Source: Bacteroidales bacterium (GTDB lineage: Bacteria > Bacteroidota > Bacteroidia > Bacteroidales > VadinHA17). From it: a stretch of 64,000 bases of DNA. Below the pieces are notes generated by a model that saw only the letters and a program-made list of their open reading frames with translations, was not told the origin of the DNA and searched no databases. Of the stretch, positions 55,837-64,000 are shown piece after piece. The first letter of the stretch is position 1; each line of letters starts with the position of its first letter. Both the position numbers and the translations under genes were made by a program. Location of the stretch: NCBI GenBank assembly GCA_016709865.1, contig JADJLX010000001.1, forward strand, positions 186,001 through 250,000. Reading direction: 5' to 3'.

Positions 55837-56241
55837 ATGAAAAGATTATTCATCCTGATAACATGTCTGTTGTTGTTTTCAAACCTGATATCGGCACAGC
55901 TAACTCTTGAAATTGAAGTGACCGGATTGCATAATAACACCGGCAGCCTGATGCTTCAGCTATTTGATGAAAATGAAAAAATAATTACTCAGGAAATGGG
56001 TCAGATCAGGGATAGCGTTTCAATATTTTCTATACAAAATCTTAAACCAGGGAAGTATGCAGTAAGGTATTACCAGGATGAAAATCTGAACGGTACGATG
56101 GAGACAAACAAATTAGGGAAACCTACTGAAGGTTATGGATTTTCAAACAATGTGATCGGGAAATTCGGTCCGCCTCCTTTTGAAAAATGGATATTTGAGT
56201 TGAAGGAAGATAAAAAACTACAACTCAAAATTACTTATTGA
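55837..56241 (+). CDS. DUF2141 family secreted protein
   Basis: 134 residues with a signal peptide (about 1-20, ending ISAQ). The DUF2141 pattern is clear: EIEVTGLHNNTGSLMLQLFD, NLKPGKYAVRYYQDENLNG and GKPTEGYGFSNNVIGKFGPP. It is an extracytoplasmic beta protein of unknown function. It is 11 bp after the XRE gene, so it may belong to that operon. Confidence 0.9.
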   Translation: MKRLFILITCLLLFSNLISAQLTLEIEVTGLHNNTGSLMLQLFDENEKIITQEMGQIRDSVSIFSIQNLKPGKYAVRYYQDENLNGTMETNKLGKPTEGYGFSNNVIGKFGPPPFEKWIFELKEDKKLQLKITY

Positions 56242-56254
56242 TCCCGAATAGATT

Positions 56255-56362
56255 TTAACCACGGAGGAACACGGAGTCCCGATAGAAATCGGGATCACGG
56301 AGAAACATGGAGAACACCAAATATAGCTGGTAAAAACAGTGTCCCTCAGCGAAAACTCCGTG
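56255..56362. repeat. Left part of an inverted-repeat element split by the IS110 element
   Basis: It begins TTAACCACGGAG. Its other end, CTCCGTGGTAA, is now at 57680-57690, behind the transposase. The arm holds tandem ACGGAGGAAC/ACGGAG units, and TCCCGAT-AGAA-ATCGGGA (56277-56294) is an internal perfect hairpin. Without the insertion the element would be about 120 bp, in line with the other four family members. Confidence 0.7.
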
Positions 56363-56473
56363 AAACCCTTAGATTAGCAGGGATTATTGAGTTTTAAATT
56401 ATTTTTATTTATATAATTGATTTACATTGATTTAAGTTCTTTTATTTAATTGACGAATTTTGTATAAAAACCA

Positions 56474-56607
56474 ACCGGTATGGTAGAATTAGTCCGTGCA
56501 CAAAGTTTGAAGACTTATACGGAGATTAAATCCCATACCGGTGTTTTGAACAAGCTTCAAATAGAAATTAAGGCTTTAGGCCTATTATCAGGGGCTTGAG
56601 TGTGTTC
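56474..56607 (+). ncRNA. Predicted IS110 bridge RNA (two guide loops)
   Basis: Hairpin 1: a perfect 10-bp stem ACCGGTATGG/CCATACCGGT (56474-56483/56533-56542) encloses TCCGTG (56493-56498), a small inner stem AAGT/ACTT, and ACGGAGATT (56519-56527). TCCGTG equals the strand left of the insertion. ACGGAGATT is the exact complement of AATCTCCGT at the right junction. Hairpin 2: a CAAGC/GCTTG stem (56551-56555/56594-56598) encloses ATAGAAAT (56561-56568), identical to the element's right end (57672-57679), and an inner AGGC/GCCT stem. This is the target-loop/donor-loop layout of IS110 bridge RNAs. The right-donor guide is weak (AGGG against CCCT). Transcript ends are not known. Confidence 0.6.
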
Positions 56608-56643
56608 AGAACATGGTTTTAAACATATAAAGTTAATTAAAAA

Positions 56644-57675
56644 ATGGAAATCATGTTTACAAACTTTGTTGGTATCGATGTGTCTAAGTCCAAGTTTGAT
56701 CTGGCTCTTATCAAGGGTCAAGACAAGGATCATGTTATCCAGGGAGTCTTTGACAACACTCAAAAGGGAATTAAAACCATGAGTAAGTTCCTAGAGAAAG
56801 AACACCACGTTCAATTACCTGAGACCATTTTTTGTATGGAGTTCACAGGCGTTTATTGTCGTCCATTAACCAGTTTTTTTGTTGAACAAGACTGTCATGT
56901 TTGGATTGAGATGCCTGTAAATATAATACGATCCCTAGGCCTTCAGCGAGGCAAGAACGATAGAGTTGATGCACACAGGATAGCTCTATATGCGTACAAG
57001 AATAGAGATGATATAAAGCTATGGAAACCTCAGCGTGACGTTATCTTACAACTTCGGGATCTTTTAGCTCTTCGGGAAAGATTAATCACCTCTCAAAAGG
57101 CATTGACAAACCCTATTGAAGAACTATTAGCTATGGGGGCTAAAAGTGCAGCCACAAGTGTCCGCAAAAACTGTCAGAAAACTTTATCAGCTATCGAAAA
57201 TGAGATCGCACAAATCGAAAAGAATTTGGACGATATCATTAAAGATGATACTCAACTTAAAGAGCTCTTCCAACTTGCAACATCTGTTCCTGGAGTGGGA
57301 AAACTGACAGCTTTATTTATGATCTGTTTTACCAATGAGTTCTCAATGTACACTAACCCTAAGCAGCTCGCATGCTATTGCGGCGTGGCCCCGTTCGAAC
57401 ACAGCTCCGGGTCAAGTGTAAGAGGAAGAACCAGAGTTAGCCATATGGCGAATAAAGTACTTAAACGAATGCTCCATATGGGGGCAATGTCGGTAATCTC
57501 AAGAGATCCTGAATTACGCAATTATTATCAACGAAAAGTAGCTCAGGGTAAAAACAAAATGCTCGTGATAAACGCTGTGCGTAATAAGATCATTCACAGG
57601 TTATGTGCAGTCATCAAACGAGGATATGCATACCAGTCAGAAATTATTTTCAAAGAACGTTTGGTGTTATCATAG
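56644..57675 (+). CDS. IS110 family transposase (bridge-RNA-guided recombinase)
   Basis: 343 residues. The N-terminal RuvC-like DEDD domain has Asp12 (GIDVSKSK), Glu66 (MEFTGVY), Asp106 and Asp109 (KNDRVDAHR). A helical linker (about 120-215) leads to the C-terminal Tnp20 domain: SVPGVGKLTALFMIC, ACYCGVAPFEHSSGSSVRGR, where a Ser within 254-258 is the likely recombination nucleophile, then KRMLHMGAMS. Full length for the family, with no frameshift, so it could be active. Family members act with an RNA encoded in the element's own non-coding end. Confidence 0.95.
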   Translation: MEIMFTNFVGIDVSKSKFDLALIKGQDKDHVIQGVFDNTQKGIKTMSKFLEKEHHVQLPETIFCMEFTGVYCRPLTSFFVEQDCHVWIEMPVNIIRSLGLQRGKNDRVDAHRIALYAYKNRDDIKLWKPQRDVILQLRDLLALRERLITSQKALTNPIEELLAMGAKSAATSVRKNCQKTLSAIENEIAQIEKNLDDIIKDDTQLKELFQLATSVPGVGKLTALFMICFTNEFSMYTNPKQLACYCGVAPFEHSSGSSVRGRTRVSHMANKVLKRMLHMGAMSVISRDPELRNYYQRKVAQGKNKMLVINAVRNKIIHRLCAVIKRGYAYQSEIIFKERLVLS

Positions 57676-57789
57676 AAATCTCCGTGGTAATTTTTAGGAA
57701 AATATTAATTTGCGTCTCCAAAAATGGGACAAATCCTTTTTTTGCAAGTCTTTAGTTCAGTTTTTTAAGAATATTTAGTCTGAGGTTAT

Positions 57790-59270
57790 ATGATCGGAAA
57801 GAAATCCGTTGTTATTATAGGAGCAGGGATCGGAGGAATTACAACTGCTGTTTACCTGGCAAAAAATGGATACAATGTTGAAGTATATGAAAAGAACTCC
57901 TCTCCCGGAGGCCGCTGCGGCCAGCTGATACGCGATGGTCACAGGTTCGACCTTGGGGCAACTATGCTCATGATGCCGGACATCTATCGTGAGGTATTTA
58001 AATCGCTTGATATCCCCCTGTTTGAAAACAGCGACATTACCCCTCTGGAGGATTTATACAAAATCTATTTCGATAATAATGAAGTTATTACATTCTCTCC
58101 CGATCAGGAGAAAATGAAGGAACAACATGAAAAGATTGAACCGGGCAGTTTTAGTAAATCCCGGAAATATGTTACCGCCGGTTATGAGATTTTTCAGATT
58201 GGAATGAATAAGCTTATTGGCCGTAATTTTGACAATATTTTCCAGTTTGCCAATCTAAGGAATGTTGGAATGCTTATTAAACTGAAAACGTATATCTCGA
58301 ACTGGGCTTATGCAAAAAAGGTTTTTAAAAATCAGCATCTTCTGATGGCTTATACATTCCAGAATATATACGTTGGCCAGAGTCCGTTTAATTCTCCTGC
58401 CCTCTTCTCTATGGTACCTGCCGCGGAACTTACTGAAGGCTCGTTTTTCCAAAAGGTGGCATGTTCAGTATCGTACAGAAATTAATTTCGGCGGCTGATT
58501 CTCAGGGTGTCATATTCCATTATAATAAACCTGTAAAGAAGATTGTGACTAATGGGAAAAAAGCTGAGAGCATCATCCTTGAAGATGATTCTGAAGTTAA
58601 AGCTGACATTATTGTTGCCAATGCTGATCTGCCCTATGTATACCGCAAGCTTTTGCCCGATCGAAGAAAGTCCAAAAGCTTGACAATCTTAAATACTCCT
58701 GCTCAGCCATCTGTTATCACTGGGGCCTTGACAAAGTTTATCCCCAGCTGGGACATCACAGTGTTTTCCTGTCGGACGGATTCCGGGAAGGTCTGGATAA
58801 GATTTTCATCGACAAATCAATAAGTGATTCACCGAGCTTTTATATTCATGCTCCCACAAGGAGTGATCCGTCTGCAGCACCGGCAAACCAGGATACACTT
58901 TCATTTATAGTTGGAGCCGGTCATGTCGATAAAATGAAAAACAGGACTGGGATGAACTGAAGAAGTCAACACACGCAAGGCTCTGATTAAAAGACTTAAG
59001 CAACTTGGAATGAATGATATTGAGGAACATATAAAATTTGAAATATGTTATACTCCTGAGAGCTGGGAAAATGCTTGTAATATAACAAGAGGCTCAGTCT
59101 TTGGGAGTGTGGGACATAACATAATGCAGATGGGATATTTCCGTCCACATAATCAGCACTCAAAATATAAAAATCTCTATTTTGTCGGGGGAAGTACACA
59201 TCCGGGAAACGGGATCCCGAATATTCTGCTTTCTGCAAAACTGACATCTGAAAGAATCCTGAACAATTAA
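57790..59270 (+). pseudogene. crtI: Phytoene desaturase-like (CrtI family), frameshifted
   Basis: The full-length homology covers about 493 codons, the normal size, but the frame breaks at least four times. Intact parts: VVIIGAGIGGITTAVYLAKN at the start, GHRFDLGATMLMMP, then after a shift at the T5 run 58444-58448, KGGMFSIVQKL. After about 58665 the frame moves again (KLDNLKYSCSAICYHWGLDK), and there are further shifts near 58940 and 58968, before the ending YFVGGSTHPGNGIPNILLSA. All are single-base-type shifts. Either this is recent decay or a sequence error. The intact enzyme would desaturate carotenoid precursors; crtB follows 27 bp later. Confidence 0.85.
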
Positions 59271-59297
59271 TATCTTTGATATATCAGAAAATAATAA

Positions 59298-60233
59298 ATG
59301 AACTCACAGACAGATAAATTTCTTGACATATTCGACTCAATTGATTTTCATAAAATAAAGGACCATCCCAACATTCTAATTGCAGCTAATTTCTGGGAAG
59401 CCGACAGATATTGTGCTGCCAAGACATGTTACAAGTTTATGCGGGCAATCGACGACATGATCGATAACCATAAAGCTAAAAACAAACTTATTGAGCCGGG
59501 AGAAAGGAAAGAATTTGTTGCAAATGTTCAGGATTGGCTCAGGATGATTATTGTTTCTCAGGAATGCAACCCGATGCAGGCTGAATTGATCGAAACAGTG
59601 GAGAAGTTCAGGATCCCGCTATGGCCTATGGAGGCTTTTGCCAAATCGATGATTTACGATATTAATAATGACGGATTCCCTACACTCGAATCATTCCTTG
59701 AATATTCTAACGGTGCATCAGTGGCGCCAGCTTCAATATTTGTCCATCTTAACGGATTACAAAAGGTTAATGGCACATATCAAAATCCTCCTTTCGATGT
59801 TAAGTGGGCAGCAACTCCTTGTGCAGTGTTCAGCTACCTGGTTCATATAATGCGTGATTTTCAGAAAGATCAGTTAAACAACCTGAGCTATTTTGCGGAT
59901 GATCTGATAATTAAAAACAAATTGTCAAGGAGCAAAATGCAGGAATTTGCACATGGCAAGCCGGTTGACAGTAACTTCCGGAATCTTATGAGGCAATACT
60001 ATAAGCTGGCAGATGAATACAGAATCAAAACCTATGATATAATAAAAGAAATAAGGCCTCTCCTTGAACCACGGTATCAGTTAAGTCTCGAGATTATTTT
60101 TGACCTTTACCTTATGGTGTTTGAGAGAATCGACATTGAGAAAGGAAAGTTCACAACAGAAGAACTTAATCCGACACCGGAAGAAACCAGGGAACATGTT
60201 CGTAAGACTATTCTTAAATTTGAATTATCCTGA
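59298..60233 (+). CDS. crtB: Squalene/phytoene synthase family protein
   Basis: 311 residues. The two aspartate-rich prenyl-binding motifs are Asp52-x3-Asp56 (RAIDDMIDNH) and Asp187-x3-Asp191 (HIMRDFQKDQLNNLSYF). GASVAPASIFVHLNGL matches the region before the second motif. It joins two C15 or C20 diphosphates. Pairing with a CrtI-type desaturase suggests a carotenoid (C30 or C40). The gene is intact while both neighbours are frameshifted. It is the second gene of the crtI-crtB pair. Confidence 0.85.
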   Translation: MNSQTDKFLDIFDSIDFHKIKDHPNILIAANFWEADRYCAAKTCYKFMRAIDDMIDNHKAKNKLIEPGERKEFVANVQDWLRMIIVSQECNPMQAELIETVEKFRIPLWPMEAFAKSMIYDINNDGFPTLESFLEYSNGASVAPASIFVHLNGLQKVNGTYQNPPFDVKWAATPCAVFSYLVHIMRDFQKDQLNNLSYFADDLIIKNKLSRSKMQEFAHGKPVDSNFRNLMRQYYKLADEYRIKTYDIIKEIRPLLEPRYQLSLEIIFDLYLMVFERIDIEKGKFTTEELNPTPEETREHVRKTILKFELS

Positions 60234-60330
60234 GACATCATTATTTCAATCCATTCCTTGCAGAACTAAATGTTTCGTTGTAAATTCGGTGTGTTTTAAT
60301 TTTTCACTCCGATAACTCAACAAACTGATT

Positions 60331-62706
60331 ATGCTTAAAAACTATCTCAGATCAGCTCTTAGATTTATTAGACACAATAAGGTATTCGCCGGAATTAATT
60401 TAATGGGCCTATCGATTGCTCTTGCAGCTTCTTTTATAATGCTGCTTTATGTTATTAATGAACTAAGCTACGACAGGTCGCACAAAAACAGTAAAAGAGT
60501 TTTCCGTGTCCTCAACTACTATGTCGATTTCAAAAACACACAGTCGGGCACTCCATATGTCCTGGCAAGTGCCCTGAAGAATGAATTTCCACAGGTGGAG
60601 AAATCCGCCACAACAAGGTATTTGCGTGGATTAAGTCTTAAACTTAAAGATGCAACAGTATTTACCATAAATGATGCTATTGCAACAAATTCCGACATAT
60701 TCGATATTTTTACCATTCCCCTAATTGGCGGTCTGTCAGGGAATAATCTTCTGGACGATGATAATTCGATAGTCCTTTCAAAAAGTATGGCCGAAAAGAT
60801 TTTCCCCGGACAGGATCCTGTTGGTAAGGAGATTATCGGAGTAGTGAACAATACTGATCAGGTATTTATTGTAAAGGGTGTATTTGAAGATCTTCCCGAA
60901 AATTCAACATTCAGAACACAGTGCCTGGTAAACAGGAAATGGACTCTGGATCCTATCAACAAATCTTTCGGGATAACAAATGCTGATGTAAACTATACAA
61001 TGAATTTCTGGATTACATGGGTACTTCTTTCAAAAGATGCCGATACTAAATCTCTTGAAAATCAATTCAGGGAATTTGAAGCAAAGAATATAAGTGAAAA
61101 GCCTCAATACCAGTACTCACTTCAGAATCTGGGCGACATCTACCTCGGTTCTGCCAATGTTATGAATCCGGGAATTACAGGAAACAAAAAAAATGTGAAA
61201 CTCTTTACCGCAATTGCATTTCTGATAGTACTGGTGGCAGCAATCAATTATATAATACTCTCAACTGCGGTCTCAACCGGCAGGCGCCTGGAGATTGGTA
61301 TAAGAAAAACATTCGGCGCAATAAACCGGAGCATAAAAAAATCAACTGCTTATCGAATCGGTATTGCTTGCACTTATGGTGCTGCCAATCGCTTTGATAC
61401 TAATGAAGCTTGCACTTCCTTATGCAGGGAAACTCTTTCAGACCAGATTGAATATTATCAGCTCGAATATTATTGTTTATGTTACAGTTTATTTGTCACT
61501 GACAATTATTATTGGTATTGTCTCTGGTCTGTATACCTCATCCTATCTTTCAGGTTTAAAGGTTATGGATATTCTCAAAAGTTCTGTTCATACCAGTAAG
61601 GCAAAACAGTATTTCCGTTCAGCTCTCATTGTTCTTCAGCTTGTCATTTTCTGTTCTTTTGTTTCCGGAACCCTTATTATTCGTTCGCAGTATAAATATG
61701 CCCTTGGTAAAGACCCTGGTTATTATAACAAGGATATACTGATAATTGAGCTGGGACGCAATTTCAATGGATATTCAGCATATATCAACAGTATAAAAAC
61801 AAATCCTAACGTAATAATGGCCGGAGGTGTTATGGAAAACTTCCGATGCAGGGATCAATGTCATCAATGTATCCTCATTTTCAGGATAAAACACTAAAGG
61901 TAAAGGTTGAAGGTATGGCGGTAGACTATAACTTTATTAGTACCATGGGAATAAAAGTACTTGAAGGCCGGGAGTTCTCACAAGAGTTTGGTAGCGATTT
62001 AAAACAAGGAGTGATGCTAAATGAAGCAGCGGTAAAACAGCTTGGAATTACAGATCCGCTTGGTAAACAGATAGGCGGTGCAACAATAATCGGAATAGTA
62101 AATGATTTCAACCTGCACTCTATTCATTCCGACATTCCTCCAATTTCGATTCACATGACTGACAAATATATACAACAGGTCGCAGTGCATTACAAGCCCG
62201 GAACACTTAATGCCATTCTTCCAATGCTTGAAGCTGAATGGAAGAAAGCGGCACCCGACAGACCTTTCAGATATACTGCTATTGAAGACCTCATTAAAAA
62301 CATTTACTCCTCGGAAAGGAACTTAAGTACAATTGTGTCAATTTTTGCACTTTTTACCCTGCTTATTGCTGCATTCGGATTATTTGGACTCACTCTGTTT
62401 GTGTCCCGGTCAAGAACAAAGGAAATAGGAATAAAAAAAGCATTCGGGAGTTCAGGACAGGCTATTATTATGTCATTTCTTAAAAATAACCTCGTCCTTG
62501 TAGTCATTGCTTCCTTTATTTCTATCCCTGTGACGATCTATTTTATGTCGGGATGGCTTAGCAATTTTGCATACAAGACTCCAATAAGCTGGTGGTTTTT
62601 TGCAGTCTCATTTGCAGTGGCGGCAACAGTTGTTCTTTTCACAGTATACTTTCATTCCTACAAAGCATCAAGGATTAATCCGGTAAAAGCATTAAGATAT
62701 GAGTAA
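60331..62706 (+). pseudogene. FtsX/MacB-like ABC transporter permease, frameshifted
   Basis: Homology spans 792 codons, the usual length of Bacteroidota permeases with two FtsX domains. The N-terminus is FIRHNKVFAGINLMGLSIAL with a MacB-type periplasmic domain. The first FtsX core (TGRRLEIGIRKTFGA) is followed by a frameshift at a run of seven A (61335-61341). The second part (LPYAGKLFQTRLNIISSNII) runs until a second shift near 61835-61843. The third part ends with FVSRSRTKEIGIKKAFGSSG and SRINPVKALRYE. The net frame is restored. The cognate ATPase is not adjacent. Both shifts look like single-base changes. Confidence 0.82.
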
Positions 62707-62744
62707 AAAATCGTTCCCGAAATAAGTGGTATTTAACCTCTTAA

Positions 62745-62765
62745 CTCCGGTCTCCGGTCTCCGGT
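62745..62765. repeat. Tandem CTCCGGT x3
   Basis: Three exact copies of CTCCGGT follow the permease gene. It is the same class of simple pyrimidine-rich repeat as at 1800-1843. No role is evident. Confidence 0.7.
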
Positions 62766-62815
62766 CTTTCTGTTTCATGAATTAGTTTTATCTTCATCCG
62801 AAATTAAGACAAGCG

Positions 62816-63745
62816 ATGAAAAATATTTTCTCATTTTGCCTGATGCTCATTTCTATGATCAGTCTTGGCGCCCCAAAACAAAAAGCTTATCTGTTCACAT
62901 ATTTTAAAGGAAACGGAGAAGACGGCCTTCACCTTGCATACAGTCTGGACGGACTAAATTTCGCTGCTCTGAATAAGGACAAATCATTTCTTACCCCGCT
63001 CGTGGGAGTTTCCAAATTAATGCGGGACCCCTGCCTGATACAGACAAATGATGGTACGTTTCATATGGTCTGGACAGCAGGCTGGACAGAGCGCGGGATA
63101 GGCTATGCATCATCAAAAGACCTGGTTAACTGGTCGGAACAAATGTACATAATGGTAATGGAGAAGGAACCAACAGCCAGAAACTGCTGGGCACCAGAAA
63201 TCATTTTCGACAAAAAAACGAAACAGTTCCTGATCTTCTGGGCTACAACAATTCCCGGCCGGTTCCCTGATACTGAAAAGGGCGGTGATTCAAATTATAA
63301 TCACAGGATCTATTGTGTAACAACGAAAGATTTTGAGACCTTTTCCGATACAAGACTATTCTACGATAAAGGATTTAATGTTATTGACGCTACAATTATC
63401 AACACCGGAAAGAACTATGTGATGTTTGTTAAGGATGAAACACGAAATCCTCCGCAAAAAAACATCAGAGTTACAACATCCGCCTCCCTCTTTGGCCCGT
63501 ATTCTGCTCCCTCCGAACCAATTACAGGAAAATACTGGGCAGAAGGCCCGACATCAATAAAGATAAAAGATAGCTGGTACGTGTATTTTGATAAATACAC
63601 CGAAAAGAAAATTGGGGCTGTTTGCTCAAAAGATCTGATCAATTGGGAAGATATATCAGATAAGGTCTCCTTCCCAGATGGCATGAGGCATGGGACGGTA
63701 ATTGAGGTAGATAGGAAGATAATTGAGATGCTTTTGAAAAAATAA
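62816..63745 (+). CDS. GH43-type five-bladed propeller glycoside hydrolase
   Basis: 309 residues with a signal peptide (about 1-18). The GH43/62 pattern is seen: KLMRDPCLIQTNDGTFHMVW, NCWAPEIIFDKKTKQFLIFW, then NVIDATIINTGKNYVMF and KYWAEGPTSIKIKDSWYVYF, where Glu in AEGP is the likely acid and Asp in MRDP the likely base. Such enzymes usually act on arabinose- or galactose-linked glycans. The subfamily is not clear. It is followed 4 nt later by a glycosyltransferase gene. Confidence 0.82.
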   Translation: MKNIFSFCLMLISMISLGAPKQKAYLFTYFKGNGEDGLHLAYSLDGLNFAALNKDKSFLTPLVGVSKLMRDPCLIQTNDGTFHMVWTAGWTERGIGYASSKDLVNWSEQMYIMVMEKEPTARNCWAPEIIFDKKTKQFLIFWATTIPGRFPDTEKGGDSNYNHRIYCVTTKDFETFSDTRLFYDKGFNVIDATIINTGKNYVMFVKDETRNPPQKNIRVTTSASLFGPYSAPSEPITGKYWAEGPTSIKIKDSWYVYFDKYTEKKIGAVCSKDLINWEDISDKVSFPDGMRHGTVIEVDRKIIEMLLKK

Positions 63746-63749
63746 AAAG

Positions 63750-64000
63750 ATGAATATCTCCTTTCTTACATCGGGACATGATCCTTTTGATGACAGGATA
63801 TTCTATCATATGGCCAGATCTCTGGCAGATCATAACCACAATGTCACAATAATCAGCAGCAGATCCGATCTGGTAAAGGTTGAGGATGTTATCAATATGT
63901 ATTGTTTTGACGGTAATGATCTGTCAAAAAGAAATAAAATCGACAAATTCGTTGGGATACTATCTGCAAATGATCCGGATATTATAATCTGCTCTGAACC
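63750..64000 (+). CDS. GT4-type glycosyltransferase, partial at right edge
   Basis: The first 83 codons of a GT-B transferase: NISFLTSGHDPFDDRIFYHM, then ARSLADHNHNVTIISS and NDPDIIICSEP. The HDPFDDRIFYHMARSLA block is typical of GT4 (glycosyl transferase group 1) N-terminal domains. The product most likely helps to build a surface polysaccharide. The start ATG at 63750 is 4 nt past the GH43 stop. The donor-binding C-terminal domain is outside the window. Confidence 0.8.
   Translation, partial: MNISFLTSGHDPFDDRIFYHMARSLADHNHNVTIISSRSDLVKVEDVINMYCFDGNDLSKRNKIDKFVGILSANDPDIIICSE

Larger units (their letters stand above)
56363..57678 (+). mobile_element. IS110-family insertion sequence
   Basis: The element carries one transposase gene, a non-coding left end of about 280 bp and a right end that stops at the transposase stop codon. 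The left junction reads CTCCGTG-AAA-CCCTTAG and the right junction CATAG-AAA-TCTCCGTGG. GAAA is common to both (56362-56365 and 57675-57678), so the exact ends are ambiguous within it. Removing the element gives CTCCGTGAAATCTCCGTGG, which fits the host repeat. There are no terminal inverted repeats or longer target duplication, as is normal for IS110. Confidence 0.8.

Noticed and set aside
56557..56763. Minus-strand ORF across the IS110 left end
   Set aside because: It is a shadow of the non-coding end and transposase start, with no domain.
56368..57681. CT as the IS110 core dinucleotide (as in IS621)
   Set aside because: CT occurs at both junctions (56368-56369, 57680-57681), but the loop guides fit better if the core lies in the shared GAAA. 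Not excluded.

Overview
The window looks like a chromosomal segment of a Bacteroidota (Bacteroidales/Marinilabiliales-like) bacterium that degrades polysaccharides. It is moderately AT-rich. Several predicted promoters match the Bacteroidota pattern (TTG or TTTG, 18-21 nt, TAnnTTTG). Many proteins belong to families concentrated in this phylum: GldM C-terminal domain, DUF3078, FISUMP, SBBP propellers, carboxypeptidase-regulatory-like domain, and GH95/GH97/GH106. Most secreted proteins carry a signal peptide ending in Q. No rRNA, tRNA or CRISPR array was seen. The genus cannot be named from this sequence.

Layout. 0.2-10.9 kb: a PAS-domain ORF cut by the left edge, an L-fucose permease homologue (fucP), a YceI protein, a coupled minus-strand oxidoreductase trio (OYE-type reductase with an Fe-S motif, FAD flavoprotein, SDR), a beta-barrel-like protein with a poly-Gly tail, a GT2, a rhomboid protease and a Gfo/Idh/MocA enzyme. 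11.0-15.2 kb: a PspC-PadR-PspC operon behind a palindrome-marked promoter, then a paralogue of the poly-Gly protein. 15.3-31.9 kb: small accessory genes (unknown secreted proteins, lysozyme-like protein, FISUMP, YdeI/OmdA, M28 peptidase, MBL hydrolase, SBBP propeller, TrpF, stand-alone GldM-C protein, MOT1-type transporter, DUF1349, VOC, Nudix). 31.9-47.3 kb: a carbohydrate cluster on the plus strand: sulfatase, GH97, mannose-6-phosphate-isomerase-like protein, GH31, GH38, GH106, GH28. A GH95 lies at 52.6 kb and a GH43-type protein at 62.8 kb. Together with fucP these suggest use of a sulfated or pectin-like glycan containing galacturonate, rhamnose, fucose, galactose or mannose. No SusC/SusD pair or dedicated sensor is in the window. 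47.3-52.5 kb: a CPA2 antiporter, a HerA-like ATPase and a DUF3078 protein. 55-62.7 kb: a membrane protein/XRE pair, DUF2141, an IS110-family element, and crtI-crtB-FtsX permease, where crtI and the permease are broken by several single-base frameshifts. The right edge cuts a GT4 glycosyltransferase.

Between the genes are many palindromic repeats. Five elements of about 100 bp share one architecture (inverted ends, short tandem copies in the arms). One of them was split by the IS110 element. The most informative find is in the IS110 non-coding left end. It can fold into two hairpins whose internal loops contain short guides matching both the element's insertion site and its own right end, as expected for a bridge RNA.
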